The translations under genes and the position numbers were made by a program. Positions 1 through 6,739 of a stretch of 10,584 nucleotides of DNA are shown one piece after another. Position 1 is the stretch's first letter; every line of letters starts with the position of its first letter. A model generated the notes under the pieces. The model was not told the origin of the DNA. It was given only the letters and a program-made list of their open reading frames with translations, and made no database searches. The stretch is from an uncultured Anaerolineaceae bacterium (GTDB lineage Bacteria; Chloroflexota; Anaerolineae; Promineifilales; Promineifilaceae): positions 1 to 10,584 of the forward strand of contig CALBTC010000398.1 in the NCBI GenBank assembly GCA_937967805.1. Direction: 5' to 3'.

Positions 1-374
1 TAGACGCCCACTTTGGCCCCTTCACCGTCCCCACCGACCAACCTTCTTACAACGGCATGGCCGCGGCGCCAACGCCGTTTGCCACCTTTTTAGCCTCGAT
101 TGGCACCTGCGCCGGCATCTACGTCTTGGGTTTCTGTCAGCAGCGCGGCATTTCGGCCGAAGGCGTGCGCCTGGTGCAAAGCTTAGAGGTCAACCGGATG
201 ACCGGCATGGTGAGCAAAATTAAGCTGGATATTCAGCTGCCGCCCAACTTCCCGGAGAAGTATAAAACGGCCGTCATCCGCGCCGCCGATCAATGTGCCG
301 TCAAGAAACATTTTGAAAACCCACCCCAATTTGAAATCCAGACCAGCATTGCCCCCGAATTAGCTTCTGCCTAA
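1..374 (+). CDS. OsmC-family redox protein, C-terminal part (5' end outside window)
   Basis: An open frame enters from the window edge (first full codon at 3) and ends with TAA at 372-374, giving 123 visible residues. The fragment matches the C-terminal two thirds of OsmC/Ohr-like proteins. It has an APTPF stretch before a helix carrying a Cys (GTC, about residue 36 of the fragment), a second Cys nearby (about 45), and the conserved later Cys in ADQCAVKKHFENPP (about 98). In OsmC/Ohr proteins two such cysteines form the peroxidatic and resolving pair that reduces organic hydroperoxides. The spacing here resembles the broader YhfA-like branch, whose substrate is less certain. An in-frame ATG at 57 exists, but conserved-looking sequence continues upstream of it (DAHFGPFTVPTDQP), so 57 is probably not the start. 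The family call is fairly safe; the peroxidase activity is inferred. Confidence 0.8.
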   Translation, partial: DAHFGPFTVPTDQPSYNGMAAAPTPFATFLASIGTCAGIYVLGFCQQRGISAEGVRLVQSLEVNRMTGMVSKIKLDIQLPPNFPEKYKTAVIRAADQCAVKKHFENPPQFEIQTSIAPELASA

Positions 375-391
375 TTTTTCAAAAGAATGGA

Positions 392-459
392 ACGCAGATA
401 CACACAGATTGACACAGATTTTATTTTATATCTGTGTCAATCTGTGAAAATCTGTGTCC
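392..459. repeat. 10-nt-period inverted tandem repeat (3 units + 8-nt spacer + 3 units)
   Basis: Three 10-nt units of the type ACACAGATTG run rightward from 392 to 421. An AT spacer follows at 422-429, then three units of the complementary type ATCTGTGTCA from 430 to 459. The inner arms 403-419 and 430-446 are perfectly complementary over 17 bp, with a 10-nt loop. No U-tract follows the hairpin, so it is a poor intrinsic terminator. It fills most of the gap between the OsmC-like gene and the methyltransferase gene. Similar CACAGAT-rich tandem sequences are scattered between genes in many bacteria; their function is not known to me. Confidence 0.85.
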
Positions 460-479
460 TATTTTAGCGCACTGCTGGT

Positions 480-1337
480 ATGATGGGGTGCATGGATAAA
501 GATCAAGAAGCGCTGATTACGGCCGTTACCAGCGCCATCAAAAGCTCCCGCAAATACGGCGACACCAGCGAAGCCACCATTCGCCAACTGGCTGAAGAGG
601 CAGCACGGCAGCACAAAAAGCCCAAAGCCGCTATCAAAGCGGTGCGTGCCCGGCTGCACAGCATCATGGCCCCTTATTTGGGAGATCCGGATTATACGGC
701 CGTTACCCAACAGCTCACCCAAGCCTTTGCCAACCACGATGAAGAACGCATCACCCAGCTCTGCCTGGAAAGCCTGGAGGCCCACCTCTCCACGCGCGAG
801 CGCCTGCCCATCATGGCTGACTTTTACGCCCAAATCTTCACCGTCACCGGCCGGCCCCAAGCCATCTTAGACATCGCCTGCGCCTTGAACCCGCTGGCGC
901 TGCGCTGGATGTTCCCGAATTTTAGTAATCAATATTCAGTGGGCAGTCATCAGTTACGGTTTTATGCGTATGATATTCATGAGCCGCGCATTGCGTTTAT
1001 TAATCACTACTTCCGGCTGGAGGGGCTGGCGCCGCTGGCGCGGGTACAGGATGTGGCCATACACTTTCCGCAGGAGCAAGCAGACGTGGCCCTGTTCCTT
1101 AAAGAGATGCCCCGGTTTGCGCGAAACTACGGTGATTTGGGACGGCCGTTGCTGCAAGCCCTCAACGTCCGCTGGCTGGTCATCTCCTACCCCAGCGTCA
1201 GCACCCACGGCGGCCGTAACCTCACCGGCCGCTACCGCGACTTCATGCACCAGCTCATCGATGGCCTCAACTGGCCCGTCACAGAATTGTTGTTTGAGGG
1301 GGAATTGGTGTTTGTAATTGAAAAAGTAGGGCAATAG
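480..1337 (+). CDS. 16S rRNA (guanine1405-N7)-methyltransferase-like protein (FmrO/Arm/Rmt family)
   Basis: Predicted 285 aa. The family methylates N7 of G1405 in helix 44 of 16S rRNA using S-adenosylmethionine and blocks 4,6-disubstituted deoxystreptamine aminoglycosides. Visible signatures in order: a helical N-terminal region (about 1-100); the family linker LSTRERLP (103-110), followed by FYAQIF; the SAM loop DIACALNPLAL (131-141); YAYDI (162-166), whose Asp should contact the SAM ribose; ADVALFLKEMPRF (201-213), matching the family's DVALLLK-type segment; and SYPSVSTHGGR (236-246), corresponding to the family's (S/F)P..S..GR motif. The SAM loop reads CALNP where members I recall have CGLNP or CGFNP, so its activity should not be assumed. 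Neither ATG at 480 nor the in-frame ATG at 492 has a good Shine-Dalgarno; 492 is equally possible. It stands alone, convergent with the aldolase gene. The family call is strong; resistance is inferred. Confidence 0.85.
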   Translation: MMGCMDKDQEALITAVTSAIKSSRKYGDTSEATIRQLAEEAARQHKKPKAAIKAVRARLHSIMAPYLGDPDYTAVTQQLTQAFANHDEERITQLCLESLEAHLSTRERLPIMADFYAQIFTVTGRPQAILDIACALNPLALRWMFPNFSNQYSVGSHQLRFYAYDIHEPRIAFINHYFRLEGLAPLARVQDVAIHFPQEQADVALFLKEMPRFARNYGDLGRPLLQALNVRWLVISYPSVSTHGGRNLTGRYRDFMHQLIDGLNWPVTELLFEGELVFVIEKVGQ

Positions 1338-1354
1338 CGGGCTATTGCCCTACT
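1325..1354. terminator. Bidirectional intrinsic terminator between convergent genes
   Basis: Arms 1325-1338 and 1341-1354 are perfectly complementary over 14 bp around a tight GG centre. On the minus strand the stem is followed directly by a T-rich run (complement of the A-run at 1321-1325), a classic terminator for the aldolase gene. On the plus strand a T-run lies about 10 nt beyond the stem (1364-1370). The left arm contains the last codons and the TAG stop (1335-1337) of the methyltransferase gene, so the terminator overlaps coding sequence. Confidence 0.85.
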
Positions 1355-1370
1355 CCACTGCGTCTTTTTC

Positions 1371-2777
1371 TTAATCTGCCAGGTCCGCCGCAATCTCCAA
1401 CTCGCCTTGCTCAACTGCCTCTGTCGGCCGTACGCGGTGGTGCTTGGGCACGGTGACCGTTTCGGCCACCACTTTTTTGGTGTCCTTGATGTTGAGCTGG
1501 TCAAACAAAAACTCAAACTGGTCTTGCAGCAGCTCACCAATGTGGGCCTGCGCCTCGGCCGGTATATCCCACCACTGCTGCTTCAGCGGACCAAAAGCTC
1601 GTTTGCGCTCCTTGTAGAAGAATTGGTCCTCTGTCTGCCCTTCTTTCTGCTCAAACTTGGCCCGGATGTAATCATAGGCGGCTTCCACCATTTCCGCCGG
1701 AGCGTTTTCGTAGATCATGTTTTGGAAGCCGGTCGCCAGATGAATCTCCACCGTGCCCACCTCAGGGAACTTGTTAAACGCATTCGGCGGCAGCGTGGAG
1801 GCCCCGTGCTGTACCGCACCGCCGATGCCGTACTCATCTCGGGCGGCGGCGCTGAGGGCGCGAAGCGTTTCAAAATCAACGTTCACCTGGGCCAGCGTGC
1901 CGTCAGGCAGTACCACACCGCCGTGGCTGGTGCCGGTCTGCACCGAAATCTTGGAGATGCCGGTCTGCCCATCCAGCTCGCGCCGGTAACCTTGCATGAA
2001 CGCATGAAGCTCTTCCACAGTGGAATTTTTGTGGCCTACTTCGCCAATCTCGCCACCTAAAGAGATGGTTACATCGTTCGGCTCCAGCTCGCGAGCATAG
2101 CGGGTGAGGTCGGCACACAGCTGGTAGTTAAGGCGCTGCTGCTCATCCAGTGTAGGGTAATCCAAATCCACCAGGGTCGAGGTGTCGATGTCGATGTTGT
2201 AAAAACCGGCGGCAATCGCTTCCTTCATTAAATCTTTTACGGCCGTTAGCTCTTTGTCGGGGTCTGCCTGGTACCCTTTAGCCGACACCTGGAAATGGTC
2301 GCCCTGAATGAAGAGCGGGCCACGGAACCCTTCTTTAATGGCTGCGCCAATGAGGGAAGTGACGTATTCATACGGCCGTTGCCCCGTATACCCTATCTCT
2401 GAGCGGGCAATTTCCAGCAGAATGGCCCCGGCATTGTATTTATTCGCCGCCCGGAAAACCGCCCGGCCGGTGTTAAAGTTCATGCCGCGCACGTTAATCG
2501 CCGGCACGGTAAAGTTATGGGGTACGTCGCCGCGACCAATGGCCATATATAATTCATGAATTGAAGCGGGATAGATGCCCAGCGCCTGCCCCAGCTCCCA
2601 CAGCAGCCAGCGCGCCGTATCACGAACGAGGCCTTTGCCGAAGACGGCCGTATACACAACGTCATAAATCTTCTCCTTGAGCGCCGCCTCATTTGTCACC
2701 GTCACCTTACTGTCCGCAATCGAGGCACCCTCTGCGATGGTACCAAACAACAGATCTATCGATTCCAAAGCCTTCAT
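1371..2777 (-). CDS. fba: Class II fructose-bisphosphate aldolase-type enzyme (long form, 468 aa)
   Basis: Class II aldolases are metal-dependent TIM barrels that interconvert fructose 1,6-bisphosphate with dihydroxyacetone phosphate and glyceraldehyde 3-phosphate. Metal and active-site signatures are visible: IQGDHF with Asp160-His161, GGEIGEVG (241-248), QTGTSHGG with His285, and VQHGAS with His324. These correspond to the DH, NVHG and HGGSG motifs of class II enzymes. The protein is longer than the usual 300-360 aa, with an extra N-terminal part (about 1-90) and a C-terminal tail (about 375-468). The start at 2777 is chosen because AAGGAG lies 8 nt upstream; an ATG at 2816 has no such site. 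Stop is TAA at 1371-1373. It is divergent from the phosphofructokinase genes, which supports a glycolytic or gluconeogenic role. A related tagatose- or ketose-bisphosphate specificity cannot be excluded. Confidence 0.85.
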   Translation of the reverse strand: MKALESIDLLFGTIAEGASIADSKVTVTNEAALKEKIYDVVYTAVFGKGLVRDTARWLLWELGQALGIYPASIHELYMAIGRGDVPHNFTVPAINVRGMNFNTGRAVFRAANKYNAGAILLEIARSEIGYTGQRPYEYVTSLIGAAIKEGFRGPLFIQGDHFQVSAKGYQADPDKELTAVKDLMKEAIAAGFYNIDIDTSTLVDLDYPTLDEQQRLNYQLCADLTRYARELEPNDVTISLGGEIGEVGHKNSTVEELHAFMQGYRRELDGQTGISKISVQTGTSHGGVVLPDGTLAQVNVDFETLRALSAAARDEYGIGGAVQHGASTLPPNAFNKFPEVGTVEIHLATGFQNMIYENAPAEMVEAAYDYIRAKFEQKEGQTEDQFFYKERKRAFGPLKQQWWDIPAEAQAHIGELLQDQFEFLFDQLNIKDTKKVVAETVTVPKHHRVRPTEAVEQGELEIAADLAD

Positions 2778-2879
2778 GAATTTATCTCCTTTTCCAAGCC
2801 ATCCAATGGCAGCCATATAATGGCAATCACGCTAAATAATGCATCACCATCTTAAAACAAATGATGGTAGCCTAAAGAA

Positions 2880-2907
2880 ATAGTATAGTAGTGAGAGAAA
2901 AGGTCAA
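2880..2907 (-). promoter_or_regulatory. Possible promoter for the aldolase gene
   Basis: Reading the minus strand, TTGACC (2907-2902) is followed after 16 nt by TACTAT (2885-2880). An overlapping TATACT (2887-2882) fits the -10 consensus better but leaves a spacer of only 14 nt. The site lies about 100 nt upstream of the aldolase start. This is a consensus match made by eye. Confidence 0.35.
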
Positions 2908-2910
2908 GCC

Positions 2911-2938
2911 ATTACAATGGACGGCAAAAGATTATGAT
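2911..2938 (+). promoter_or_regulatory. Possible promoter toward the phosphofructokinase genes
   Basis: ATTACA (2911-2916) and TATGAT (2933-2938) are separated by 16 nt, and the -10 matches five of six consensus bases. Transcription from here would include the short ORF at 2965 and the three hairpins, a leader of about 270 nt before the kinase. The -35 match is weak, so this is tentative. Confidence 0.25.
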
Positions 2939-2964
2939 TTTTGTCACATCTCGCCGGAGGTTAA

Positions 2965-3039
2965 ATGGGTATTCTGGTTGAGGTGCGAGAAGACTTAAAG
3001 CAACCAACTCACTCACTTACCCCACTGACCGTTCAGTAA
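2965..3039 (+). CDS. Candidate 24-codon leader peptide upstream of pfk
   Basis: ATG at 2965 is preceded by GGAGG (2956-2960) with a 4-nt gap, a better ribosome-binding site than several confirmed genes in this window have. The ORF encodes 24 residues beginning MGILVEVRED and stops with TAA at 3037-3039. It has no hydrophobic segment and no run of a single regulatory amino acid, and I recognise no family. The first of three consecutive hairpins starts 5 nt after the stop, which is why a leader role is suggested. It may equally be a chance ORF. Confidence 0.3.
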   Translation: MGILVEVREDLKQPTHSLTPLTVQ

Positions 3040-3043
3040 TGAT

Positions 3044-3088
3044 GTAATTGAGTAATTGCCCCGTTTAATTACCCAATTACTCAATTAC
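3044..3088. repeat. 8-nt-period inverted tandem repeat / hairpin
   Basis: Arms 3044-3058 and 3074-3088 are perfectly complementary over 15 bp with a 15-nt loop. The left arm consists of GTAATTGA-type 8-nt units and the right side of AATTACCC-type units, continuing weakly to about 3096. Adjacent units therefore repeat in tandem and change orientation in the middle. No U-tract follows. Confidence 0.8.
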
Positions 3089-3102
3089 CCGGTTACGAAT
3101 CT

Positions 3103-3152
3103 AAGTAGCCGTTCGGAATTAACAAAGCGATTTCGGAACCGAACGGCTACTT
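3103..3152 (+). promoter_or_regulatory. Hairpin in the pfk leader (14-bp perfect stem)
   Basis: Arms 3103-3116 (AAGTAGCCGTTCGG) and 3139-3152 are exact reverse complements, with a 22-nt loop. The right arm ends with TTT at 3151-3153, too short for a good terminator. It lies 65 nt upstream of the kinase start, so it could be part of an RNA regulatory element or a mobile hairpin repeat. Confidence 0.6.
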
Positions 3153-3155
3153 TAA

Positions 3156-3194
3156 GCTCATTCGCCAATTCCGCTAACTTATTTGCGAATGGGC
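3156..3194 (+). promoter_or_regulatory. Hairpin directly before the pfk ribosome-binding site
   Basis: Arms 3156-3165 and 3185-3194 pair over 10 positions with one G-U pair and a 19-nt loop. The structure ends 6 nt before the AGGGAG site at 3201-3206. Its closeness to the ribosome-binding site makes an effect on translation possible, but nothing in the sequence shows it. Confidence 0.45.
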
Positions 3195-3216
3195 ACTAAG
3201 AGGGAGTAGAAATGCT

Positions 3217-5430
3217 ATGAAACGTTTAGGGGTTTTGACAAGTGGCGGCGACGCCCAAGGCATGAACGCGGCCGTGCGGGCCGTGGTGCGCATGGCGCTG
3301 GATCAGGATGTTGAAGTTTATGCCATTTACGAAGGCTACCAGGGCATGGTTGATAGCGGCGACCAGATTCGGCCGATAGGGTGGAACGATGTAGGCGGCA
3401 TTTTGCACCAGGGCGGTACGGTCATTGGTTCGGCGCGCTGTGCCGAGTTCCAAGAACGTGCCGGGCGGCTTAAAGCGGTGCGCAACCTGGTGGGGCATGA
3501 AATTGACGCCCTGGTCATTATCGGGGGCGATGGCAGCCTGACCGGCGCACACTTCCTGTACGATGAGTGGCCAGGCCTGGTGGACGAGCTGGCCGAAAGC
3601 GGCCAAATCAGCCGGGAAACTGCGGCCCGGCACCAGCACATTAAAATCGCCGGCATCATCGGTTCCATCGACAATGACATGTTTGGCTCCGATGTCACTA
3701 CCGGCTCAGACACGGCGCTGCACCGCATTGTCGAGGCTATCGACGCCATTTCCAGCACCGCCGCCAGCCACCAGCGCATTTTTGTGGTAGAAGTGATGGG
3801 CCGCCGCTGCGGCTACCTGGCCTTGATGGGGGCGATGGCCGGTGGTGGCGACTGGGTATTTATCCCGGAGAACCCGCCCAACCTAGACAATTGGGAAGAG
3901 AAAATGTGCAGCCTGCTGCACCAGGGCCGCGAAGCAGGCCGGCGCGACATCATCGTGGTGGTGGCCGAAGGGGCGCAGGACCGGCACGGCAACGCCATCA
4001 CCAGCGAATATGTAAAGCGGGTGCTGGAAGAGCGCCTGGAGGAAGATACGCGCATCACGGTGTTGGGGCATGTGCAGCGCGGCGGCGCCCCCAGCGCTTT
4101 CGATCGTAACTTGAGCACCCTGTTAGGCGCAGCGGCCGTAGACAATCTGCTGGCGGCGGCTGAAAATGAGAAACCGTTTGTCATGGGCATTCGCGGCAAC
4201 AAAATTACGCGCACGCCGCTGGATGAAGCACTGGAAAAAACTCAGGCTGTAGCCCAGGCAGTGCGGGACCACAACTTTGCCGAGGCGCTGCAACTGCGCG
4301 GCAGCAGCTTTAATGAATCGTTTGAGATCGTGCGCACGATGGTGCGCGTTTTGCCCCATCCCCCTCTGCCAGACCAGCAGCGGATGCGCATTGCGGTGAT
4401 GAATGCCGGTGGTCCGGCTCCGGGGATGAATACGGCCGTACGAACGGCCGTGCGCCTGGGCACAGACAAAGGCCACATCATGTTGGGCGTGCAAAACGGC
4501 ATTCGCGGCCTGGTAGCCGGCGATATTCGGGAAATGGATTGGATGAGCGTCTCCGGCTGGGCTTCCCGCGGTGGTTCGGAGCTGGGCACCAACCGCACCT
4601 TGCCCGAAGGCAGCGATTTTTACGCCATCGCCCGCACCCTGGAAGAATACAAAATTGACGGCCTGCTGATGTTCGGCGGCTGGACCGTCTATGAAAGCGT
4701 TCTGGAGCTTATGGAAAATCGCCATACCTTCACTGCCAACAACATCCCCATCGTCTGCGTGCCGGCCAGCATCAACAACAATTTGCCGGGCGCAGAATTG
4801 AGCATTGGCGCCGACACGGCCCTGAATAACATCGTCAATGCCGTGGATAAAATCAAGCAGTCGGCCGTGGCTTCGCGCCGGGTGTTTGTAGTAGAAGTTA
4901 TGGGGCGTAACTGCGGCTACCTGGCCCTGATGAGCGCCCTGGCCACCGGCGCTGAGCGCGTCTACATCAACGAAGAAGGCGTCACCTCCAGCGACCTGGT
5001 TAATGATGTTAAGGAATTGATTACCGGCTTTAGCAAAGGCAAACGGCTCGGATTAATGATCCGCAACGAGAATGCCAACAAGGTGTACACCACCGCCTTC
5101 ATAAGCGCCCTGTTCGAAGAGGAAGGCGGCGATCTGTTTGACGTGCGCGAGGCAATTCTGGGACATTTGCAGCAAGGCGGCGATCCATCACCTTTTGACC
5201 GTATTTTGGCCACACGACTGGCCTCTCACGCCATGAACCGGCTGGAACAACAAATCGCAGCTTCTGATCCGACCTGCACCTGCCTGGGACAAGTTGGCGG
5301 GTCGCTGGTTTTCACCAACATGGAAGATGTGCCGCGCATGTTTGATATGGAGAAAAAACGGCCGAAAAAACAATGGTGGATGGATTTGCGTCCTATTGCT
5401 AGAATATTAGCCAAACCCGCTCCACACTGA
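3217..5430 (+). CDS. pfkA: Eukaryotic-type tandem ATP-dependent 6-phosphofructokinase (737 aa)
   Basis: Catalyses ATP-dependent phosphorylation of fructose 6-phosphate to fructose 1,6-bisphosphate in the cytoplasm. Two full phosphofructokinase domains are fused. The N half (about 1-375) has GGDAQG (10-15), GSAR (71-74), GGDGSLTGA (103-111, the ATP-type glycine signature), GSIDND with catalytic Asp152, MGRRCG (194-199) and GHVQRGG (284-290). The C half (about 390-737) keeps the fold and sugar-phosphate-type motifs MGRNCG (562-567) and GHLQQGGDPSPFDR (649-662). It has FGGWT (486-490) for GGDGS and SINNN for the catalytic DND, so it should be catalytically inactive. This division of labour, and the ending KKQWWMDLRPIARILAK, closely match animal muscle-type enzymes; ordinary bacterial PfkA is about 320 aa. 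AGGGAG at 3201-3206 supports the start. The C half probably binds an effector, by analogy with eukaryotes. Confidence 0.93.
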   Translation: MKRLGVLTSGGDAQGMNAAVRAVVRMALDQDVEVYAIYEGYQGMVDSGDQIRPIGWNDVGGILHQGGTVIGSARCAEFQERAGRLKAVRNLVGHEIDALVIIGGDGSLTGAHFLYDEWPGLVDELAESGQISRETAARHQHIKIAGIIGSIDNDMFGSDVTTGSDTALHRIVEAIDAISSTAASHQRIFVVEVMGRRCGYLALMGAMAGGGDWVFIPENPPNLDNWEEKMCSLLHQGREAGRRDIIVVVAEGAQDRHGNAITSEYVKRVLEERLEEDTRITVLGHVQRGGAPSAFDRNLSTLLGAAAVDNLLAAAENEKPFVMGIRGNKITRTPLDEALEKTQAVAQAVRDHNFAEALQLRGSSFNESFEIVRTMVRVLPHPPLPDQQRMRIAVMNAGGPAPGMNTAVRTAVRLGTDKGHIMLGVQNGIRGLVAGDIREMDWMSVSGWASRGGSELGTNRTLPEGSDFYAIARTLEEYKIDGLLMFGGWTVYESVLELMENRHTFTANNIPIVCVPASINNNLPGAELSIGADTALNNIVNAVDKIKQSAVASRRVFVVEVMGRNCGYLALMSALATGAERVYINEEGVTSSDLVNDVKELITGFSKGKRLGLMIRNENANKVYTTAFISALFEEEGGDLFDVREAILGHLQQGGDPSPFDRILATRLASHAMNRLEQQIAASDPTCTCLGQVGGSLVFTNMEDVPRMFDMEKKRPKKQWWMDLRPIARILAKPAPH

Positions 5431-5458
5431 ACTTGCAAATAATCGACACCAAAGTAAA

Positions 5459-5518
5459 GACCTGACAGGTTTTTTGATGTTACAATGTTTGGTTACATGA
5501 TGATCAAGCTGTCAGGTC
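5459..5518 (+). promoter_or_regulatory. Inverted repeat GACCTGACAG ... CTGTCAGGTC upstream of pfp
   Basis: Arms 5459-5468 and 5509-5518 are exact 10-bp reverse complements, 40 nt apart, in the 127-bp gap between the two kinase genes. The left copy continues into GGT and a T-run (5470-5475), and ACCTGACAGGT is itself near-palindromic. It could be a pair of protein-binding sites, a weak terminator for the upstream gene, or a dispersed repeat. No clear choice is possible from sequence alone. Confidence 0.4.
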
Positions 5519-5557
5519 AAATCTGACTGCCTACAGTTTTAGGTAAAGGAGCAAAAG

Positions 5558-6727
5558 ATGACAAAAATTGGAATTTTAACAGGCGGTGGCGATGTGCCCG
5601 GCCTGAATCCCTGTATTAAAGCGGTGGTCAATCGGGCCATTGATGAAGGTTATGAAGTGGTTGGTATTCGGCGTGGCTGGGGTGGCTTGCTGGAACTTAA
5701 TCCAGACGACCCAGCATCGGTTGAAAAGCACATCATGCCCCTGAACAAAAATGCGGTGCGCACCATTGACCGTACCGGCGGCACTATGCTGCACACCAGC
5801 CGAACCCATCCGGGAAAGGTAAGACCCAAAGCCGTGCCCGACTTTTTAAAAGACCCGGAGCATCCCGAAGCGGAAGAGGCCGACAAAAGCCTGCGTGACT
5901 TTACCCCTCATGTTATGAAAAATCTGGAATTCCTGGGCATCGACACGCTGATTCCCATTGGCGGCGATGACACGTTGAGCTACGGCGAGCGGCTGCACAG
6001 TGAAGGCATTCGCGTGCTGGCCATCCCCAAAACGATGGACAATGATGTATACGGCACGGATTACTGCATTGGCTTTAGTACGGCCGTCACCCGCAGCGTC
6101 CAGTTTATCCACCAACTGCGCACCAGCACCGGTTCCCACGAGCGCATTGCCGTCATTGAGCTGTTCGGCCGAAACTCCGGCGAAACCAGCCTCATTAGCT
6201 CTTACCTCGCCGGGGTCGATCGCGCTCTTATTTCCGAGGTGCCTTTTGATCCGGAAAAATTGGCAGAACTGGTAGTGCAGGATAAACAAGCCAATCCCAG
6301 CAATTACGCCATGGTCACCGTGAGTGAAGGGGCGCACATGGTAGGCGGCAAAGTGGTTGAATACGGCGAGGCAGATGCCTATGGACACCGCAAGCTGGGC
6401 GGCATCGGCGAGATTACCGGCGAGGCGCTCAAGAAGATCACCGGCGAAGGGATTATCAACCAGAAAGTGTCTTACCTGATGCGCTCCGGAGCACCGGACG
6501 CTTTGGACCTGATGGTGGCTACCAACTACGCGCATCTGGCGGTCAATCTGATCATGAATGATGTCAGCGGCCGTATGGTGGCCCTGCGCGACGGCAAATA
6601 CACCCACATCCCCATGAGCACCGTCACCAGCGGCATCAAGCGTGTGGACGTAGACGAACTGTACGACGTCAAAAAGTACCGGCCACGCATCCGCCACGTC
6701 ATGGGCAAGCCGATGTTCTTGTATTAA
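5558..6727 (+). CDS. pfp: Pyrophosphate-dependent 6-phosphofructokinase
   Basis: Predicted 389 aa, a single phosphofructokinase domain. The enzyme transfers phosphate between PPi and fructose 6-phosphate, and the PPi reaction runs near equilibrium, so it can serve glycolysis or gluconeogenesis. The donor signature is clear: GGDDT (135-139) has Asp where ATP enzymes have Gly, and PKTMDND (157-163) has Lys158 in place of the ATP-type Gly, with catalytic Asp161. Both substitutions are the established marks of PPi dependence. Other motifs: GGGDVPGLN (9-17), LFGRNSGE (202-209, sugar binding), SEGAH (256-260) and [12 protein letters not shown] (306-317). AAAGGAG at 5545-5551, 6 nt before ATG, fixes the start. 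It follows the tandem ATP-type kinase by 127 bp and precedes rsmE by 12 bp, probably co-transcribed with rsmE. Confidence 0.93.
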   Translation: MTKIGILTGGGDVPGLNPCIKAVVNRAIDEGYEVVGIRRGWGGLLELNPDDPASVEKHIMPLNKNAVRTIDRTGGTMLHTSRTHPGKVRPKAVPDFLKDPEHPEAEEADKSLRDFTPHVMKNLEFLGIDTLIPIGGDDTLSYGERLHSEGIRVLAIPKTMDNDVYGTDYCIGFSTAVTRSVQFIHQLRTSTGSHERIAVIELFGRNSGETSLISSYLAGVDRALISEVPFDPEKLAELVVQDKQANPSNYAMVTVSEGAHMVGGKVVEYGEADAYGHRKLGGIGEITGEALKKITGEGIINQKVSYLMRSGAPDALDLMVATNYAHLAVNLIMNDVSGRMVALRDGKYTHIPMSTVTSGIKRVDVDELYDVKKYRPRIRHVMGKPMFLY

Positions 6728-6739
6728 GCGATTAGCCAC

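Larger units (their letters stand above)
2778..3216. other. Divergent intergenic region between aldolase and phosphofructokinase genes
   Basis: This 439-bp gap contains, from left to right: the aldolase ribosome-binding site; a 6-bp inverted repeat (2846-2851 with 2863-2868); possible back-to-back promoters (2880-2907 and 2911-2938); a short ORF with a strong Shine-Dalgarno (2965-3039); and three successive hairpins (3044-3088, 3103-3152, 3156-3194), ending just before the phosphofructokinase ribosome-binding site at 3201-3206. It is clearly AT-richer than the flanking genes. No longer gene was found in it. Confidence 0.7.

Noticed and set aside
459..860. 133-codon open frame on the minus strand inside the 16S methyltransferase gene
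   Set aside because: It is fully antisense to a gene with clear family motifs, has no recognisable domain, and is explained by codon bias leaving the opposite strand open.
1407..2060. 217-codon plus-strand open frame opposite the aldolase gene
   Set aside because: It is antisense to the conserved aldolase motifs, with no recognisable domain.
2810..2820. Upstream ATG (2816) as the aldolase start
   Set aside because: It adds 13 residues without family support, while ATG at 2777 has a near-perfect AAGGAG 8 nt upstream.
3212..3220. ATG at 3212 giving a two-codon ORF (ATG CTA TGA) overlapping the phosphofructokinase start
   Set aside because: It could in principle compete for ribosomes, but spacing from AGGGAG favours 3217, and such overlaps arise easily by chance.
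4123..4725. 200-codon open frame on the minus strand inside the tandem phosphofructokinase gene
   Set aside because: It covers the domain linker and the start of the C half, which are conserved on the plus strand; no motif or ribosome-binding site supports it.
1570..5380. Shared KQQWW / KKQWW motif near the C-termini of the aldolase and the phosphofructokinase
   Set aside because: The surrounding residues do not align, and the kinase motif is already explained by its eukaryotic-type C-terminal tail; treated as coincidence.
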